A DNA stretch of 64,000 nucleotides from Sphaerulina vaccinii (GCA_022570795.1 JAKUDP010000001.1:806001-870000), one strand, 5' to 3'; positions 51,222 to 61,953 are shown, numbered from the stretch's first letter. The notes: generated by a model not told the origin, from the sequence alone. Made by a program: numbers and translations.

Positions 51222-51926
51222 ATCGGCGGTTCGTGGCGTAGTTGTTGTTGTGGTGGTGGGAATGTCGTATTTGTTAAGGAGAGACTGTGGGTGAGGTTAT
51301 TGTAAGGAAGTTGGTGAACAAGAAAGAGAAGGTTTAAGCTAGTGCATGACCGTTGGAAAGTGAAGGAGCGAACGATCGTAGCCAATAAGCAGGCACGTAT
51401 TGTCAAAGGGAAGGAATTACCCTCGCCATTCACTCTCTGCGATCGTCGACCACCGAGCTACCGACCTTGGCGACAATATCAGGACGGAAATCACTCGTCT
51501 CTTTTGGAGATGGCAACATTCGTGTCTTTGGAGATGGCAACATTCAAGAGGCGTGAGATGTGCTCACGCCACACTTAGTGCGCTATTCCTACGCAGAATT
51601 GACCGAATCCTGTGCTTCACTTCACTCCAGGGCAGCCACCGAGGCATCAAAGCTCCGCCTAAGATGGAATCGATATCGAGCAGAGCTTTTAGAGAGTAGG
51701 CTACATGTGAATAGTCAACACCAGCACAGGGCTACAATCCTGATCTCAAGAACTATCGATCATTCCCATTTTACCTAGTCTCTGCCCTCAAAAGCGTAGC
51801 TCGTGGCCAGATTGTCAGAAACACAAAGTGGGACGTCCGAAACCTCACTTCCACTACCACCTCCACCTTCCTCGACAATTCGACTCTGAGGAACAAACAC
51901 ACTACGCCGCTCTGTCAGCCACTCGT
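51222..51926. other. intergenic with a short direct repeat
   Basis: 705 bp upstream of the SANT-like gene. At 51503-51521 and 51527-51545 a 19-nt string (TTTGGAGATGGCAACATTC) occurs twice, 24 nt apart. Otherwise no feature. Confidence 0.55.
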
Positions 51927-52316
51927 ATGGACGCCATCAGTATGAGTGCACCAATCGTGAACGGAGCTCCCTTAAGCGAATTCGAAACAGGATACCTAGC
52001 ATATCGTGATGATGTCGATCCTCGCAGACCAGACATCCTGCTGCCTGATGTATATCAGCAAGCTCAGCCTTCGTATCTTCCCGCGGTCCAAGGGCATATA
52101 ATAACCTCTGCCGAGACAGTAGCCATTGTATGTGCTCGCAAATCGGGACCAGTGAAGGATGCGGACGGAACTGCTTCTGCTGCTACCAAGCGACCGAGCC
52201 ATTCCACTCAGACACAAGCTAACCACCATATTTTTGAAGGCTTTCGAGAACTCCTCCAGCAGACCCTAAACCACTCATCGCGTCCCTCGTTACGGCCAGC
52301 GAGCGTGCCATCATAG
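51927..52316 (+). CDS. hypothetical protein, weak
   Basis: 129-codon frame from the ATG at 51927 (MDAISMSAPIVNGAPLSEF), with an open extension upstream to 51828 but no other ATG. It reads polar and Pro/Gln-rich, with IFEGFRELLQQTLN near the end. No motif. It may be a fragment of a spliced gene or chance. Confidence 0.3.
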   Translation: MDAISMSAPIVNGAPLSEFETGYLAYRDDVDPRRPDILLPDVYQQAQPSYLPAVQGHIITSAETVAIVCARKSGPVKDADGTASAATKRPSHSTQTQANHHIFEGFRELLQQTLNHSSRPSLRPASVPS

Positions 52317-52961
52317 AGCACATGCTAACAGTGGACGATGATATTCCAGGCCTTCGAGAACACGTCGACGTCAGTGGCCGCCTGGCGTCAAGTTTCTGAT
52401 CGCACATGCAAGACGTTCTCTCTCGCAGTCTCTGCTCAGAGTAGCATATACAGTATTGACCTACGGAGAGGTGTAAAGAGATTTCTCCGCAGCACCGAAG
52501 ATAGATAAAGCCGAAAGAGATTTCTCCGCAGCACCGAAGATAGATAAAGCCGAAAGAGATAGGTGAAGTGAACTGCACAAGAAAGGAAACAGCGACGGAT
52601 GAGAAATTAGACAAGGCAATTTCGGAGGCAGTTCCGGAGCTTGGCAGCAAAAAGTTGGGATGTCCAACTTCGACCTCACCTCTACTGTACGACTAACATG
52701 GCTCAACTAACATTATTGGAGAGCCCGTTCGGATGTCGCGTAAACGGAAATACCAATCCTTCACAGGTCTCCATGAGGGTTGACCATACAGATTTATCCA
52801 CAGACTACCCATCACGACGTCTCACGCAGACTCCAACAAGACTTGCATACAAGTACGGTCTTCCTACATCTCCACCTCATAGATGACCATTCATATGTCA
52901 AGCTTCCAAGACTGAACAATGCAGAGATACAGCATCACATCAATTCATATAGAATCTAAGA
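52317..52961. other. intergenic with a two-copy 39-nt tandem repeat
   Basis: 645 bp 3' of the acyl ligase gene. The only clear feature is the perfect repeat at 52479-52556. No gene recognised. Confidence 0.6.
52479..52556. repeat. 39-nt perfect tandem duplication
   Basis: Two identical head-to-tail copies, 52479-52517 and 52518-52556, starting GAGATTTCTCCGCAGCACCG. The perfect identity implies a recent duplication. It is non-coding as far as I can see. Confidence 0.95.
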
Positions 52962-54488
52962 CTACTCCTTAGGTTCCAGCATAGTCTTTGCGACCATACC
53001 TCTCTGCAGCTTATTCGTGGCTGTCTTAGGAATCTTATCCACGAAGAAGACCTTCTTGGGCACCTTAGCCTGCAAGAGACGCTCACCAACCCAAGCCTTC
53101 AGCTCCGACTCCTTCACCTCCTCGCCGTTCTTCAGAATAACAGCGACTCCGACATCCTCTCCATACATATCATCCGGCATGGCAAAAGTGACGGCCTCTT
53201 CCAGCGCTGGATGTCGGTTGATCACATTATCCACCTCCACAGGACTGATCTTCTCGCCACCCTTATTGATCAGCTCCTTGATTCTCCCAGTCAATGAAAC
53301 ATACCCGTCCTCAGACACTTTACCCTGATCACCAGTCCGGAAGTGACCACTGGATATGAAAGACTTCGAATTGGCCTCGTCGTTGTTCAAATACCCGCTC
53401 ATCACGTTCTCGCCTTTGATAGCAACTTCTCCTACTTCTCCCTGCTTCACCTCACTCCCTTCCTCATCCACAATCTTGACATCAACTCCAGTCGGCAGGC
53501 CAACACTTCCTTCTCTCGTTCCGGAGGAGTCAACAGGATTGCTACAAACTTGATGTGCAGCTTCTGTCATGGCGTAAGCTTCCACAATCGGACAGCCATA
53601 TCTCTTCTCCAGCTCCCTCATCAAACCACCTTCGAGACGACTTGAACAAGATCTGACGAATCGGAATTTAGGTGCTTCTTTCATCGGCATTTGTGATGCT
53701 AGTTTGTGTAGAGTTGGGGTACCAGTGTACCAAGTCGCTTGATGTGTCACAGCATCTCGAAAAAATGATGGCGTGAGTCCTCCCTTGGCGGTCATGATGA
53801 CCGTTCCGCCTGAAGCCAGAGGAGCGAAGAGTCCAGCTACCAGTCCATGGATGTGGAAGAGTGGCATGATAAGTGGTGCTCGGTCTTTCGAGGTCAAGGA
53901 ATAATGATCGATAATGTTGGACATTGAACGAGCGATGTTGCCATGTCTGAGCGGTACAGACTTTGGCTTACCAGTTGTTCCTGAGGTTCCAAGTACTAAA
54001 GCAATATCGTCTGGCTTCGGCTTGTTCGTCTCACCCTCTGCATCATCAACTTTGCTATCATTCCCTGGTAATTGGATCTCGACATCATTCTCCACGACAC
54101 TGCAAGTGGCAACTTCTATGCCAGCTTTCTTCGCGGCAGCATATGCTGCACCTTCCTTTTCAACTTCCTGGGGCGACACAACAACCCACTTGGCGCCAAA
54201 GTCTCCGTAGTACTCCTCGAGCTCGCCACTTTTGAGGCCTTTGTTGAGAGGAGCGACAGTGGCAGATTGGAGTGTCAGTGCCAGGAATGCTACAGCAAAA
54301 GCATAGTCGTCTCCAAGTACCATAGACACTTTGGTACCACGTTCAATGCCCTTCGTGGCCAGAACCCTTTGTAGCTTGTAGACATTCTTAGCCAGTGCAG
54401 CGTGTGAGATGGTCTTGTTCGTCTGGCCCGTGACGATGATTGCTGGATCTTCGACATCAGCATGAAGGCATGCGTGTAAAGTGTCCAT
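52962..54488 (-). CDS. adenylate-forming acyl-CoA ligase (ANL family, Pcs60/oxalate-CoA-ligase-like)
   Basis: 508 aa from the ATG at 54488 (MDTLHACLHADVEDPAIIVT); the open frame extends further 5' but has no ATG. ANL motifs in order: ALVLGTSGTTGKPKSVPLRH (A3), IMPLFHIHGLVAG, RSCSSRLEGG, VEAYAMTEAAHQ (A5), FRTGDQGKVSEDGYVSLTGR with the A7 Asp, IKELINKGGEKISPVEVDNV (A8) and the A10 lysine in KTATNKLQRG. The YAMTEAAHQVCSN and GGEKISPVEV blocks are those of Pcs60-type oxalyl-CoA synthetases (family knowledge). The C-terminus is MLEPKE, so the peroxisomal SKL-type signal of Pcs60 is absent. It is 436 bp from the NRPS gene and on the same strand, so it could instead supply an acyl-adenylate or acyl-CoA to that pathway. 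Two roles are thus possible. Confidence 0.85.
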   Translation of the reverse strand: MDTLHACLHADVEDPAIIVTGQTNKTISHAALAKNVYKLQRVLATKGIERGTKVSMVLGDDYAFAVAFLALTLQSATVAPLNKGLKSGELEEYYGDFGAKWVVVSPQEVEKEGAAYAAAKKAGIEVATCSVVENDVEIQLPGNDSKVDDAEGETNKPKPDDIALVLGTSGTTGKPKSVPLRHGNIARSMSNIIDHYSLTSKDRAPLIMPLFHIHGLVAGLFAPLASGGTVIMTAKGGLTPSFFRDAVTHQATWYTGTPTLHKLASQMPMKEAPKFRFVRSCSSRLEGGLMRELEKRYGCPIVEAYAMTEAAHQVCSNPVDSSGTREGSVGLPTGVDVKIVDEEGSEVKQGEVGEVAIKGENVMSGYLNNDEANSKSFISSGHFRTGDQGKVSEDGYVSLTGRIKELINKGGEKISPVEVDNVINRHPALEEAVTFAMPDDMYGEDVGVAVILKNGEEVKESELKAWVGERLLQAKVPKKVFFVDKIPKTATNKLQRGMVAKTMLEPKE

Positions 54489-54924
54489 TTTAACGTATGT
54501 AGTTCTTAGAGTTGATAGTGCTTCGCCAGCTCTCAATCAAAATACAGATGTAAGATTAACGCTGACAGTGACAGCTTCTACATAGACCTGCAGTAGCACC
54601 GCTTGGCATTGTCCTGCAGATGCGGTGTGTGCTACGGAGAATGGTACAAGTTCCTCGACTACTGCACGATGCCGTAACTGGCGCCTTTGACGTCAAGACC
54701 ACGAAAAGCCACTCGCTAGGCTAGCTCAATGTCGATCTGTCACCAAGTCTGTGGGCCTGCAGTGCTTGGGTGCTCTAGTATAACGAAGTATTGTGCTTTC
54801 CATAACAGGCAAGCTACTTACTGGTGTGGATATCGGGATCGAACGAGAGCCTGGTCTAGCTAATAATTATAACCTAGTAGTAATCACAACTGACATGACT
54901 TGTTAGATATTGCAATTCTTCTGT
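54489..54924. other. spacer between NRPS and ligase genes
   Basis: 436 bp. AT-rich around 54855-54910 (AATAATTATAACC), which suits the NRPS 3' end. The ligase promoter should lie here. No coding content. Confidence 0.5.
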
Positions 54925-57900
54925 CTATACCCCGTTTGCTTGCCCAAAGTAATCGTTCCTCTTCCCTCTTTTCACTGCAGGTGAAAGCTCAGGACTGCTC
55001 CACTCAGGACTCAGAATCTCCATATCCTTGATCATCTCAAAAGCTCCAGGTGTATGGACACTCTGTGTTCTCTGTGCAGTAGCTGGTCGCTTCTCGAGCG
55101 CCTTGGCCATGTCTCTCAGTCTTGGATTAGCATAAATTACACTGACAGGCAGACTAGCGCCCTTCGCCTTTGCAACAGCTGCTAGACGAATGGCTGCTAC
55201 AGAGTCGCCTCCTGTTTCGATGAAATGGGAGTCAGGCGTCAAGTTAGTCGTAGAGACATCTGTGTGTAGTACTGTAGCCCACAAGGACTGCATGTCTTCT
55301 TCTGCAGCGGAGAGCGGCTCGTCCTTAGAGCTTGTGCCATTCACGTGTGGCTCGGCTTTGGGTGTTGAAGCTCCGCTCGCATTGTCGTCGCGAGTACGGA
55401 AGAGCCTCAACTGCGAAGGGTGAAGTTGCGATGCAGTCTCCGCTAGTAGCTTGCGATCGACCTTTCCTGAAGTGCTGAATGGAACCCTAGAGACAGGGAT
55501 GTACAGTGTTGGCACGAATGCAGGTGGCAGTATTCTTGTTGCAGTGTTCTGTAAGGCTGCGATCAGATCGGGATGTTTGTTACTCAAAGGTAACACCAGC
55601 TCTGATCCCTTGTCTGCGGAAGAGCTGCCAGCGACGAAGAACGCCGCGAGCTCGTGGCTCTCTTCGCTCAGGGATACCGTGCTCGCAATGACATCTGTTA
55701 TGGTTGTGTCTGCTTGGCTGCAGGCATACTCGACCTCTTCAGCCTCAATGCGAACGCCATTGATCTTCATTTGCCCATCGCTTCGACCTAGCAGATGCAA
55801 TCGTCCATTGGCGTCGAGCCGAGCAAGGTCGCCTGTTCGATAGACTGGTCCGTCTCCAACCTTCGTCCATTCCGGCCATTTTGGCTTGATGAAGCGCTCT
55901 GCAGTGATATCGGGAGCATGCAGATATCCTTGAGCTAGCACAGGGCCGCTGATAACCAGTTCTCCGGTGCTGCCTACAGGCAAGAGTTGATCCGCATTCT
56001 CGGCATTGACGATCCATAGGCCACCGCCCAGGCTTGTGCCAACATCATCCAAATCCGTCTCACGGAAGTTTATGTTCGTTGCTGCGTTGACACAAGCTTC
56101 CGTGGGACCATACGCGTTCACAACAACAACGTCTCGATCTCTCCACTGAGCCAAGTCTCGTTGACGACACTTCTCTCCGCAGAAGAGTAAAGTCTTGATA
56201 TTTGCGAGTTCCTCAGCCTGTAATAGACCTGCAGCAGTGGGCGTGATGCCAACACAGTCAGCTCGCGATCTGGAGATAAAGCCGCTCAGGTCTGAGATGC
56301 GCTCATCGTCATTGGCGATGCACAAAGTACCCCCTGCGACCAACACAGACCATGTTTCCATGATAGAGGCATCGAAAGTGAATGACGCGAACAGCAAAGC
56401 TCGTGTGTCGGCTGTAAAGCTGAGGCGTTTCGCATATGCTTGCAGTGTCCTGCTGATAGCTCCGTGTTCCACAACGACACCTTTTGGCTTACCGGTGCTG
56501 CCAGAAGTGAACAGCACGTAGGCAATGTCGGAAGGCTTGACGTTGCAGATTGCGTCCGAATTAACTTCCGCAGTAGAAGGCGTGAACACGTCAATTCCCG
56601 ACTCAGCGAACGTGCTTGCCAATGTATTCGAGCTGACCACTAATGAGCATTTCGTTTGCGCGAGCACGCTGCTACGTCGAGCTTCCGGCCAAGATGGATC
56701 GATTGGCACGAACGTATGTCCTGCTAGCATGATGGCGAGCTGGGCAACTATGGCTTCAACACTCTTCTCGAAGCAGAACGCAACCATCGAATGTGGCTCG
56801 GTCAGCTTCTCCCGAATCTGTGCAGCGAACGCTTGGGCTTGCTCGCAGAGTTGGCGATATGTGATCGAGGATTTGGTAGAGTGTATAGCCTCATTGTCGG
56901 CCGCAGCCTCGAGTTGTCGAAGGACCAATTCAGGTATCGTAGAAGCCGGTTCCATATCTTTCTCCGACTTGAGCTGCATGGACTGAATTATCTTCATGTT
57001 CTGCTCTCCAAGCTCGAACACGCTGCCTACAGGCGCATCTTCTCCACTGCCTACCAGGCTTTGCAGAAGTGCGCTCATCTGATCGAGCAGTAGATCTACC
57101 CCTGCAGAGTCGATGGCAGCCTTATTGTATATTGCTTCGAGATCAAAGCCATTCTCGCTAGCCGTAGCCACAACGTTGAAAGGAATTCTCAGCTGCATAG
57201 GAGAGTGCGGCATCATCTCATAACCCAATTTAGCCAGTTCTCCCTTCGGCGTAGCGCCGCTCTGCGACTGCACCAGCAGATGCATGTCAAATTGGCAGGC
57301 TTGCTTGCAGCTGGGACTAATTCGCCCCATCTCCTCGATAGGCAGAGTTTGGTGCGTCGCGCTATCTGCAGAGTCTTTCTGTACACGAGATAGCAGAGAT
57401 TCAACTGTCTCCTTGGCATCGTACTTGACTCGTACTGGAATTGTGGCAAAGGTAGGTCCTGCGAGGTCGGCAATGCCATCAACAGGTAGATCACGACCAT
57501 TGATGGTTGCAGCAAAGGAAACGTCTGGAGAGGCTGCATATCCGGATATGAGAAGGGCAAAAGCTGTGCGAAGATATGTTGCCATGGTGAATTTCGACCT
57601 CTCGGAGGCCAGTCGGACGTGTAGCTTCGTCCTCGAATCTGTGAGCGATGCTGGTGGCACAGGCTTCATAATGCTCAAATTGTTCTTGGGAGCACCTTCG
57701 AGGTAGCTCGACCAGAACTCGCGAGCTGGTTCCTGATCGACTGACATCAGATACCGCATGAACTCGTGGTACTTCGCGGAGGACGAAGTCTGCTCTGATG
57801 TCTTCGCATTCTCTTGCGAGCCCTGCTGCTGTTCTAACAACGACTGAAGTCGATTGAGAAGTATGATGTGCGAGTGCCCATCATATATGCTGTGATGCAT

Positions 57901-60900
57901 CTCCCAGACCAAGACACTGTTGTCCTGGTCGTTCGACTGCAGCAATACGAATCGACACAGAGAGCCTCCCAATTTCAGAGGTTGGTCTGCAACATTCTCC
58001 AGATACCGCTCCAGAGTAGCATCTTGGACCTCCAAGCTGTAGTCCTGATCGTGTCGAAGTATAACTTGGATGAACCTGCCCGATTTAGGATCTACGAACA
58101 TTCTTGTGCGCAGCATCTCGTTCTGCACGATCATCGCGCCGCAAACACGCGAGATCTCATCACGATCTACACCTTTCGCTATCTTGAAGCAGTCGCGATG
58201 TAGAAAAGAGCCTTGTGATTGCTCCGATGCCACCATCAGCTGGGATTGCAAAGAAGAGCAAAGACTTAACGACTCAATGGCATCTCGTTTGATCTGGAGG
58301 TTCTCTGCGGCTGCGTCAAGTAGGTCCTCACGTTCTGAGTCAGAGAACATCGGCTTCATCTGGACTTCAGTGCCGCCATCTCGCTGCTTGACTTTTTCGG
58401 CCATGTCACTTAACACTGGAGATGCGAAGATATCAGCGACGTGTAGAGATAGACCAGACTTGCGCAAATTGGATGCGAGCTCCATAGCTCGTAGTGAGTC
58501 GCCTCCCAGTCTCACGAAATGGCTGTTCGCGTTCACATTCGACTCTTTGACAGACAAGACAGCTGCCCATGCCTTCTTGAGAGACTTCTGATTCTCTGCT
58601 GTGGCGTCGTCGATCTCAGATGGCAAGGAAGCGGCATCTTCGCTCGAGTCGATGGCATACTTTGTGACAAGAACTTCCAAATCCAGGCTGCTGATCAGTC
58701 GACGCAGACTGACGGAGTCCAGCTTTCCACTACTCGTGATGGGGATCCTGTTGACCGGAATCCAAGCGGAAGGCATCATGTACTTCGGCAGCAGCTCCTC
58801 CAGTTTGCTGATCGCAGCTGTGACCTGGGACTTGGCTTCGTCGGAGAACTCCACGAGAGTACAATCATCGCTCTCGCTGGCTTTGCTTGTCGTTGAATCG
58901 GCAAAGAAGCACAATAGCATGTCTCGGTCTTCAACGTTGCACACCATCACCGACACATCAGGCATATCGCATTTGTTGACGAGGACATACTTGATCTCGT
59001 CCAGGTCAACTCGGTTACCAGCAATCTTGGTATAGCCTCCAATACGTCCCAAGAACTGTATAGTGCCGTTCGCATTATAGCGTGCCAGATCCCCAGTGAG
59101 GTATACTCGATCGTTAGGGATATTGTGGAAGTTCTCAGTCCAGCGAAGGCCACTTCGAAACGCAGCATCAGTCTTTTCAGCGTCCTTATAATATCCTGCG
59201 GCCAATGTGTGGCCACTGAACGCTAGCTCGCCGGGTATGCCAACTGGCGCGAGCTCGTTAGGGTCATGAGCGCTCACGATCCAAGCTGTAGCACCAAAGC
59301 TGTGACCTAGATTGAATCGATGCGTGGAGGAGTCGGCCCTGTGCCCAAGGTTTATGATACTTGTCTCTGTTGGTCCGTACACGATCCATGGGTTTGATCC
59401 TGCTTCCAGCACGCGCTCGATTGATCCTTTGTGAAGTGGCTCGCCACATAGAGCGACATCCTGAATCTGTCCAAGCGACGTATTCGACAGCGTGGCAGCA
59501 ACTGATGGCGTCAACATTGAGTATGTGGGTTTTGCTTCAGCGAGGAACTCATCAAGCTCATACCTCTCTGCATCTGTTGGGATGCAGACTGTGCCTCCAG
59601 CTCCAAGCGTCATGTAGATTTCGTGTATACTCACGTCGAATGCGAGCGAGGCGAACTGTAGTGTCCTTGTTTCGCGATCGACGTCGAAGAATGCTGTCTG
59701 CGCGCTTAGACTTGTTGAGATCTGCTCGTGTTGAATGATAACGCCTTTTGGCGATCCAGTCGACCCGGATGTGTAGATTATATAGGCTGTGTCTGTTGGC
59801 TTTGGTTGTGTTCTTGTGTCGTCGTCCGTACTCTTCTGGCTTTGTAGTAGTTGATCATCAAGTACTAGGGTGGTCACATCCATTCCTTCGAACTTCTTCA
59901 AAGTCGTCTGCGAGCAGAGTAGAAGTGACATATCTGAGTCCTTGACAATCTGTTCGAGTCGAGCTGTTGGGTTTGAAGGGTCGAGAGGTATGAACGCACA
60001 GCCAGACATGGAAATGCCGATCTGTGCAATCACAGCCATAGCTGATCTTTCTAAGCACACACCAATATGTCCTGTGGCATCTTTGGTGCGCAGTAACTCC
60101 GAGAGGCTTTTGCTCTTGTCAATGAGCTCATTATAAGACATCTTCGACTGCGTAGACCACAGAGCTATAGCGTCGGGGGTTTCTGTGGCCTGCTTCTCGA
60201 CCATCGCATACATAGGCACAGATTTTGCCTCTTCGCATGGTCTTGTCCACTCCCTCACGAGCCGATCATCCTCATCACTGAACAGATCGATACTGTCGCA
60301 GAGCTCTTCGCCTCCGGAAGAAAGTGCTTCCAAAGCCATGCAAAAGTGCGAAAGCAGAGCCTCGGCGAATGCCGTGGCAATATAGTCGGAGTGATGTTTG
60401 AGAGAAATGTTCATGTTGCCTTTGCTGGGAGTACACTCCACCACGAGCTGATGCCCCTGTTTGAGATCAAAAGAGCTCAGGTCTTTGGGCCTCAAAACGT
60501 CGCCCTCCTTGTAAGTATGTTCCACAGGTTCGGATTGAACGACAACAATGCTGTTGAATCGACATGCTTGCTTCGAAACGTCGCTTATGGATGAAATCTG
60601 CTCGAAGTTGAGGCGTTGAAGATGTCTCAAACTGCTTAAAGTTGTCTTTGTCTGTTTCAGAAGTCCAGAGATGTTGTCTTCTGGTTGCAGTCGCATACAT
60701 ATTGGCAGTGTTCGAAATGTAGGAAAGACCATCTCTGTAACTTTCAGCAGGGGCATATCTCGGCCCCATACTGTCAAACCAAAGCTGACATCTGAGCTAT
60801 TGGCCTGCTTGGAGCATACCCACGACCATGCTGCCGTCACCAGCTCAGCTTTGGTAGCGGAGCTGGAAGAGAGGTGACACGACCTTTCCAGCTTTTCGTT

Positions 60901-61953
60901 CGCTCCGGATGGCTTATCCGTTGCAGCTAGATCGGGAACTGGTGTAAGGAAGGTATCTCCCAGGAAACCTTTCCATTTGCTTGCCAATTCATCTCGCTCG
61001 GTCGGCTTGATTGGCTCGAGGTAAGGGACAAACGAAGGCCTGGCATCCGATAGAGGTGCTTCGCTGTATTTACGCCGAACATCGTCGAATGTCAGTTGCA
61101 TCGACCAACGATCATAGACAGCATGATGCGCACGTAGGTGGAACTTTGTCCCAGAGCTCGAGTTCTCAATGCCGTACTTGACTAGAGGTAGCCCGTAGTC
61201 TGGTTCGATTGCAGCCGCAGCCTCATTGTCGCGCTCAGTCCAGAGCTCGTGGTACTTGCTCGCAGAGACTATGGCTTGACATAGGCTATCATTCACATCG
61301 AGAACAAATCTCGCCCGTAGAATCGGCGTAGAGCCGAGGACTTCCAGCCACGCCTTTCTCAGTCGCTCCACGTCGACTGATTCGGGAACATCAAAGCACC
61401 AATGTGCAAGGTATGCGCCAGGTTTCTGTAAAGAGCCAAGCCATAGCAGCTTCTGTTGACTCGTCACGGGTAAGATGTCTTCGATGTCGTCGGCAGAACA
61501 CTTGATCTGTTTCGCGGCTTCTTGAATCGTGTTATCGACCTCTGTCTCTGGCAGAAGCGCAAAGGGCTTATAATCAGATTCGGGCACTCCATTAGGTCTC
61601 CTTTCGGTGGTGGAGTCTTCGGTTTCCTGGTCAGGTCCAGTCTCCTCGTCGTCGTCGTTAAGGCTGCCGGGCTTCTCGCCAGCTTCAGCAGCATCATTAT
61701 CGCCGCTCGGCCCAAGGATTCGTGATAGTTCTTCTAATGACGAGTCTTCATCTAGGATAGTTTCCAGATCCAGGGGCAGATCAAGTTCGTCGAGCTGAAA
61801 CGTCAACTGAAGTGCCCTCACAGAATCGCCACCCAGCTGTATGAAGGTTGAGCTTGATTTGGATCGAACTTCATCTTCGCCAACTTCCAGTAGTCCTGCA
61901 ACTGTTGATATGAGCTTGTTGTGCAAGCCCTTGTTGCCGCCATCGTTTGGCAT
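54925..61953 (-). CDS. non-ribosomal peptide synthetase, T-C-A-T-C-A-T
   Basis: Single exon, 2342 aa. Modules by eye: T1 with Ser44 (FIQLGGDSVRALQL); C1 from about 160 (HHAVYDRWS near 277); A1 about 600-1090 (IIYTSGSTGSPKG near 726, VYGPTET, YLTGDLA, SSGKLDSVSL); T2 (FVRLGGDSLRAMEL near 1149); C2 (HHSIYDGHS near 1351); A2 about 1690-2170 (LFTSGSTGKPKG near 1814, NAYGPTEA, YRTGDLA, GRSDGQMKINGVRIE, STSGKVDRK); T3 (FIETGGDSVAAIRL near 2251); then a 70-residue polar tail. There is no A domain before T1 and no TE, R or terminal C domain after T3. In A1 the A8 motif is GRIGGYTKIAGNRVD, departing from the usual GRxDxQ. Hand-aligned pocket residues: A1 D-V-H-L-A-C-V-I-I, A2 D-A-M-I-L-C-A-V-N; substrates not inferred. 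Probably works with the divergent NRPS at 62533. Confidence 0.93.
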   Translation of the reverse strand: MPNDGGNKGLHNKLISTVAGLLEVGEDEVRSKSSSTFIQLGGDSVRALQLTFQLDELDLPLDLETILDEDSSLEELSRILGPSGDNDAAEAGEKPGSLNDDDEETGPDQETEDSTTERRPNGVPESDYKPFALLPETEVDNTIQEAAKQIKCSADDIEDILPVTSQQKLLWLGSLQKPGAYLAHWCFDVPESVDVERLRKAWLEVLGSTPILRARFVLDVNDSLCQAIVSASKYHELWTERDNEAAAAIEPDYGLPLVKYGIENSSSGTKFHLRAHHAVYDRWSMQLTFDDVRRKYSEAPLSDARPSFVPYLEPIKPTERDELASKWKGFLGDTFLTPVPDLAATDKPSGANEKLERSCHLSSSSATKAELVTAAWSWVCSKQANSSDVSFGLTVWGRDMPLLKVTEMVFPTFRTLPICMRLQPEDNISGLLKQTKTTLSSLRHLQRLNFEQISSISDVSKQACRFNSIVVVQSEPVEHTYKEGDVLRPKDLSSFDLKQGHQLVVECTPSKGNMNISLKHHSDYIATAFAEALLSHFCMALEALSSGGEELCDSIDLFSDEDDRLVREWTRPCEEAKSVPMYAMVEKQATETPDAIALWSTQSKMSYNELIDKSKSLSELLRTKDATGHIGVCLERSAMAVIAQIGISMSGCAFIPLDPSNPTARLEQIVKDSDMSLLLCSQTTLKKFEGMDVTTLVLDDQLLQSQKSTDDDTRTQPKPTDTAYIIYTSGSTGSPKGVIIQHEQISTSLSAQTAFFDVDRETRTLQFASLAFDVSIHEIYMTLGAGGTVCIPTDAERYELDEFLAEAKPTYSMLTPSVAATLSNTSLGQIQDVALCGEPLHKGSIERVLEAGSNPWIVYGPTETSIINLGHRADSSTHRFNLGHSFGATAWIVSAHDPNELAPVGIPGELAFSGHTLAAGYYKDAEKTDAAFRSGLRWTENFHNIPNDRVYLTGDLARYNANGTIQFLGRIGGYTKIAGNRVDLDEIKYVLVNKCDMPDVSVMVCNVEDRDMLLCFFADSTTSKASESDDCTLVEFSDEAKSQVTAAISKLEELLPKYMMPSAWIPVNRIPITSSGKLDSVSLRRLISSLDLEVLVTKYAIDSSEDAASLPSEIDDATAENQKSLKKAWAAVLSVKESNVNANSHFVRLGGDSLRAMELASNLRKSGLSLHVADIFASPVLSDMAEKVKQRDGGTEVQMKPMFSDSEREDLLDAAAENLQIKRDAIESLSLCSSLQSQLMVASEQSQGSFLHRDCFKIAKGVDRDEISRVCGAMIVQNEMLRTRMFVDPKSGRFIQVILRHDQDYSLEVQDATLERYLENVADQPLKLGGSLCRFVLLQSNDQDNSVLVWEMHHSIYDGHSHIILLNRLQSLLEQQQGSQENAKTSEQTSSSAKYHEFMRYLMSVDQEPAREFWSSYLEGAPKNNLSIMKPVPPASLTDSRTKLHVRLASERSKFTMATYLRTAFALLISGYAASPDVSFAATINGRDLPVDGIADLAGPTFATIPVRVKYDAKETVESLLSRVQKDSADSATHQTLPIEEMGRISPSCKQACQFDMHLLVQSQSGATPKGELAKLGYEMMPHSPMQLRIPFNVVATASENGFDLEAIYNKAAIDSAGVDLLLDQMSALLQSLVGSGEDAPVGSVFELGEQNMKIIQSMQLKSEKDMEPASTIPELVLRQLEAAADNEAIHSTKSSITYRQLCEQAQAFAAQIREKLTEPHSMVAFCFEKSVEAIVAQLAIMLAGHTFVPIDPSWPEARRSSVLAQTKCSLVVSSNTLASTFAESGIDVFTPSTAEVNSDAICNVKPSDIAYVLFTSGSTGKPKGVVVEHGAISRTLQAYAKRLSFTADTRALLFASFTFDASIMETWSVLVAGGTLCIANDDERISDLSGFISRSRADCVGITPTAAGLLQAEELANIKTLLFCGEKCRQRDLAQWRDRDVVVVNAYGPTEACVNAATNINFRETDLDDVGTSLGGGLWIVNAENADQLLPVGSTGELVISGPVLAQGYLHAPDITAERFIKPKWPEWTKVGDGPVYRTGDLARLDANGRLHLLGRSDGQMKINGVRIEAEEVEYACSQADTTITDVIASTVSLSEESHELAAFFVAGSSSADKGSELVLPLSNKHPDLIAALQNTATRILPPAFVPTLYIPVSRVPFSTSGKVDRKLLAETASQLHPSQLRLFRTRDDNASGASTPKAEPHVNGTSSKDEPLSAAEEDMQSLWATVLHTDVSTTNLTPDSHFIETGGDSVAAIRLAAVAKAKGASLPVSVIYANPRLRDMAKALEKRPATAQRTQSVHTPGAFEMIKDMEILSPEWSSPELSPAVKRGKRNDYFGQANGV

